Below, piece by piece: positions 14,675 to 14,954 of a stretch of 14,954 nt of DNA. The DNA comes from Erysipelothrix sp. (GTDB lineage Bacteria; Bacillota_I; Bacilli_A; Erysipelotrichales; Erysipelotrichaceae), in NCBI GenBank assembly GCA_012512495.1, contig JAAZEC010000051.1, positions 1-14,954 of the forward strand, written 5' to 3'. Every line of letters starts with the position of its first letter. The stretch's first letter is position 1. The position numbers and the translations under genes are program-made. The notes under the pieces were generated by a model. The model saw nothing but the letters and a program-made list of their open reading frames with translations, was not told the DNA's origin and did not search any database.

Positions 14675-14954
14675 TGAGAACGATTGATAAAGCAGTCAAA
14701 GAGCGAGTCTTTACTCCCAGAAAGTCCCAGAGTCATAAGGGTGACTATGGGACTGTGGGCTTTATCAGTGGTTCAATAGGAATGGCCGGTGCCTGTGTCT
14801 TGAATGTACAGGCGGCCATGCGGGTTGGTGCCGGATTAACGATGGCACTCATTCCGCCTGCTATTTATGAGGTCGTTGAAGCGTCTTCCCTTGAAACGAT
14901 TACTGTTCCTTTCTATAGTATGGCCGATGTCGATAAGCTACTTGCGAGCTGTGA
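14674..14954 (+). CDS. nnrD: ADP-dependent NAD(P)H-hydrate dehydratase, 5' part
   Basis: A reading frame opens at the ATG overlapping the nagB stop by 1 nt and stays open to the window end (93 codons plus 2 nt), so the gene is cut by the window edge. The product begins MRTIDKAVKERVF and then shows the YjeF C-terminal/carbohydrate-kinase-like signature SHKGDYGTVGFISGSIGMAG (residues 20-39), followed by an AA-R-GAGLTMALIP segment (about 45-62). This family repairs hydrated NADH/NADPH using ADP or ATP. The catalytic C-terminal half lies outside the window. Because the N-terminus starts directly in the dehydratase domain, the NnrE epimerase domain is not fused upstream. TAATG overlap suggests translational coupling to nagB. 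Confidence 0.88.
   Translation, partial: MRTIDKAVKERVFTPRKSQSHKGDYGTVGFISGSIGMAGACVLNVQAAMRVGAGLTMALIPPAIYEVVEASSLETITVPFYSMADVDKLLASC

Noticed and set aside
1..14954. CRISPR arrays, insertion sequences, tRNA or rRNA genes, phage elements
   Set aside because: No regularly spaced repeats, transposase motifs, cloverleaf or rRNA segments were seen; gene content is core metabolism and division.

Overview
The window reads as an ordinary, densely packed stretch of a bacterial chromosome with all confident genes on the + strand. Supporting a low-to-moderate-GC Gram-positive (Bacillota-type) genome are two tRNA-dependent T-box leaders, strong AGGAGG-type ribosome binding sites, a sepF-divIVA-ileS division/translation cluster, a long-form hibernation promoting factor and a GntR/YtrA-like repressor with an ABC exporter. 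TGA is used as a stop (hpf), so the Mycoplasma code does not apply. A lineage near Erysipelotrichia or wall-related Mollicutes neighbours is possible, but I cannot fix the genus from sequence alone.

Layout. 1-362: promoter and Val-specific T-box leader. 363-2960: valS, ending in a long palindromic terminator that starts inside the last codons. 3013-5725: a monocistronic pyruvate, phosphate dikinase gene (ppdK) with its own promoter and terminator. 5740-7736: an autoregulated GntR-type repressor, ABC ATPase and six-helix permease operon, with a 12-3-12 palindrome over the -10 box and a terminator at the end. 7759-9346: a zinc-dependent phospholipase C-like protein without a signal peptide, followed by hpf. 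9324-10267: sepF and a short DivIVA protein, with a promoter that overlaps the hpf stop codon. 10265-13225: an Ile-specific T-box, whose first helix begins on the divIVA stop codon, then ileS. 13218-14954: a SpoU/TrmH-family rRNA methyltransferase overlapping ileS by 8 nt, nagB, and the 5' part of an NAD(P)H-hydrate dehydratase gene (nnrD) that runs off the window.

How the genes work together. Both aminoacyl-tRNA synthetase genes are controlled by uncharged cognate tRNA through transcription antitermination; I can place the specifier codons as GTC (Val) and ATC (Ile). SepF and DivIVA belong to septum formation and pole/septum marking. The GntR-ABC operon looks like a self-repressing stress or efflux module. 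The remaining genes cover pyruvate/PEP interconversion, ribosome hibernation, amino-sugar catabolism and NAD(P)H repair. I found no convincing mobile element, CRISPR array, RNA gene or clearly new system. The more interesting items are regulatory (the T-box on a stop codon, the operator palindrome) and the PLC-like protein of unknown function.
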